Positions 63,409-64,000 of a DNA stretch of 64,000 nucleotides are shown in pieces; the first letter of the stretch is position 1; every line of letters starts with the position of its first letter. This stretch comes from Toxorhynchites rutilus septentrionalis (taxonomy: Eukaryota > Arthropoda > Insecta > Diptera > Culicidae). Under the pieces are notes generated by a model that did not search any database, was not told the DNA's origin, and saw only the letters and a list, made by a program, of their open reading frames with translations. Both the position numbers and the translations under genes were made by a program. The stretch is from assembly GCF_029784135.1 (NCBI RefSeq), contig NC_073746.1, positions 158,461,108-158,525,107 on the forward strand. Direction: 5' to 3'.

Positions 63409-63800
63409 TCACTGAATTCTCAGCTCCGTCAAGTTGTACAAGCACGATGTGATGGGTGGATCGTCTTCATTCATCAGCGGCTTCTGGGAGTTGCTGATCA
63501 ACATTGATTCCCATGCGTTAAGTTGTGACGAATTTTGGACATATTTAATCAGCTTTGCTTTCGTCCAATCGATTTTATGGTCGAGGCTGGTGGTGTGTGC
63601 CGCTACTGCTGATTCGTTCGATTTGTTGTTCTCCACCGCTGTTTTATGCTCCCTTATGCGTACCTTTATTTTCCTGCGAGTTTGCCCGATGTATAAGCGG
63701 GGCAATCTAGGCACGGTATTTCGTAGATCCCGGATTTCTCATCGGGAGGAATCTTGTCCTTGAGGTTACACAATAAATCACGGAGTGTATTCCCACTTTT
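63409..63800 (-). pseudogene. PLE GIY-YIG endonuclease, frameshifted
   Basis: The GIY-YIG nuclease nicks target DNA for Penelope retrotransposition. VYKSGNTLRDLLCNLKDKIP (about 63800-63745) leads into GIYEIPCLDCP (63731-63699), the GIY half with the PLE-specific Cys pair. One base is then missing, and the YIG half follows in another frame: LYIGQTRRKIKVRIREHKTA (63699-63640) with the conserved Arg. The rest of the nuclease ends ...NLTELRIQ at 63412, with a stop at 63409-63411. There is no RT sequence on this piece. The frameshift between the two catalytic halves inactivates it. Confidence 0.88.
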
Positions 63801-63823
63801 GTACACTATGTGTAGTCCTTGCC

Positions 63824-64000
63824 GTGAATCTCTCATCCACGCAGTTCACACAAGCAGAGCTTGATCTGCTTAACAGAGGGTTGAATTATGCGGTTTCCCC
63901 CCAGTGTGCTCCTCTTGCTGATATAGTAAACAATATCGAAAGTGCTATCCAGTTTGACCAACAAGGGTACAAATCGGCAACCCGTCATAATGTTCAGCAA
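63824..64000 (+). CDS. PLE reverse-transcriptase protein, N-terminal start (partial)
   Basis: An open frame of 59 codons running off the window. VNLSSTQFTQAELDLLNRGL and NYAVSPQCAPLADIVNNIES match the N-terminal region of Penelope-like pol proteins (an ELxLLNKGLNYA-type motif), upstream of the RT domain. No start codon is visible; the frame is entered at about 63824, near the junction with the inverted PLE 3' piece. Whether the rest is intact cannot be judged from this window. It would encode RT and GIY-YIG nuclease for retrotransposition. Confidence 0.8.
   Translation, partial: MNLSSTQFTQAELDLLNRGLNYAVSPQCAPLADIVNNIESAIQFDQQGYKSATRHNVQQ

Larger units (their letters stand above)
63240..63830 (-). 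mobile_element. Penelope-like element, 3' part
   Basis: Minus-strand 3' portion of a Penelope-like element (PLE): GIY-YIG endonuclease remnant (63780-63409), then a 3' region with a hammerhead-like motif (63306-63348) and an AT-rich tail to about 63240. It is 5' truncated at about 63830, where a second PLE piece starts in the opposite direction. Confidence 0.85.

Overview
This window looks like TE-saturated, AT-rich, gene-poor nuclear DNA from a dipteran, most likely a culicine mosquito. That assignment is inference. It rests on the mixture of repeat families: IS630-Tc1-mariner transposases of DD34D, DD37D/E and DD41D type, a PHD-finger BEL/Pao element, tRNA-derived SINEs with (GAA)n tails, GTCT-microsatellite elements, non-LTR retrotransposons, and a Penelope-like element. 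I found no convincing host gene or exon. The only long intact reading frames belong to mobile elements. Stretches that I cannot assign (about 3.35-5.13, 8.6-10.4, 21.06-23.3, 24.6-26.7, 31.3-32.0, 34.6-37.4, 43.8-44.4 and 48.85-49.4 kb) are listed as such.

Layout. 0-5.9 kb: a mariner (484-1745), a GTCT-microsatellite element with ~145-bp internal tandem repeats, and two foldback elements. 5.9-8.1 kb: remains of a non-LTR retrotransposon with RNase H. 8.2-15.4 kb: a small element carrying a pipsqueak-type helix-turn-helix remnant, a large foldback repeat (10.4-14.1 kb) interrupted by a 1.34-kb minisatellite element, a SINE, and a second pipsqueak element. 15.9-18.4 and 27.1-29.2 kb: two decayed non-LTR retrotransposons on the minus strand. 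19.5-21.0 kb: a hAT-type element with an 8-bp target duplication, enclosing a DD37E transposase remnant. 24.3 kb: a pogo-like MITE. 29.2-31.3 kb: two 348-bp direct repeats around a hAT C-terminal remnant. 32.0-34.6 kb: two elements sharing a palindromic terminal module. 38.2-41.8 kb: a nested stack in which an irritans-like mariner is split by a second mariner, a 1.34-kb minisatellite element and two ~60-bp retroposed inserts. 41.85-43.76 kb: one TIR element inside another. 44.4-48.85 kb: a pipsqueak element split by a SINE and by an apparently intact DD37D transposon (46863-48155). 49.4-53.1 kb: hAT and DD41D fragments and a 2-kb module element carrying a non-LTR ORF1 piece. 53.355-60.269 kb: a nearly complete BEL/Pao element on the minus strand with identical LTRs. 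60.3-63.2 kb: repeats and a BED-type hAT remnant split by a second GTCT element. 63.24-64 kb: two head-to-head Penelope-like pieces with a hammerhead-like motif.

The window is best read as layers of insertion. The youngest insertion is probably the BEL element, since I see no difference between its two 478-bp LTRs and it has a clean GGTAC duplication. The DD37D transposon is the other candidate for recent activity, with an uninterrupted 338-codon frame and TA-flanked TIRs. The most unusual signals are a family of elements with unrelated interiors but shared GACGTAG-palindrome ends, the ~60-bp retroposed inserts with perfect 10-11-bp target duplications, the D in place of E at the third catalytic position of the DD37 transposase, and the hammerhead-ribozyme-like motif beside the Penelope GIY-YIG remnant.
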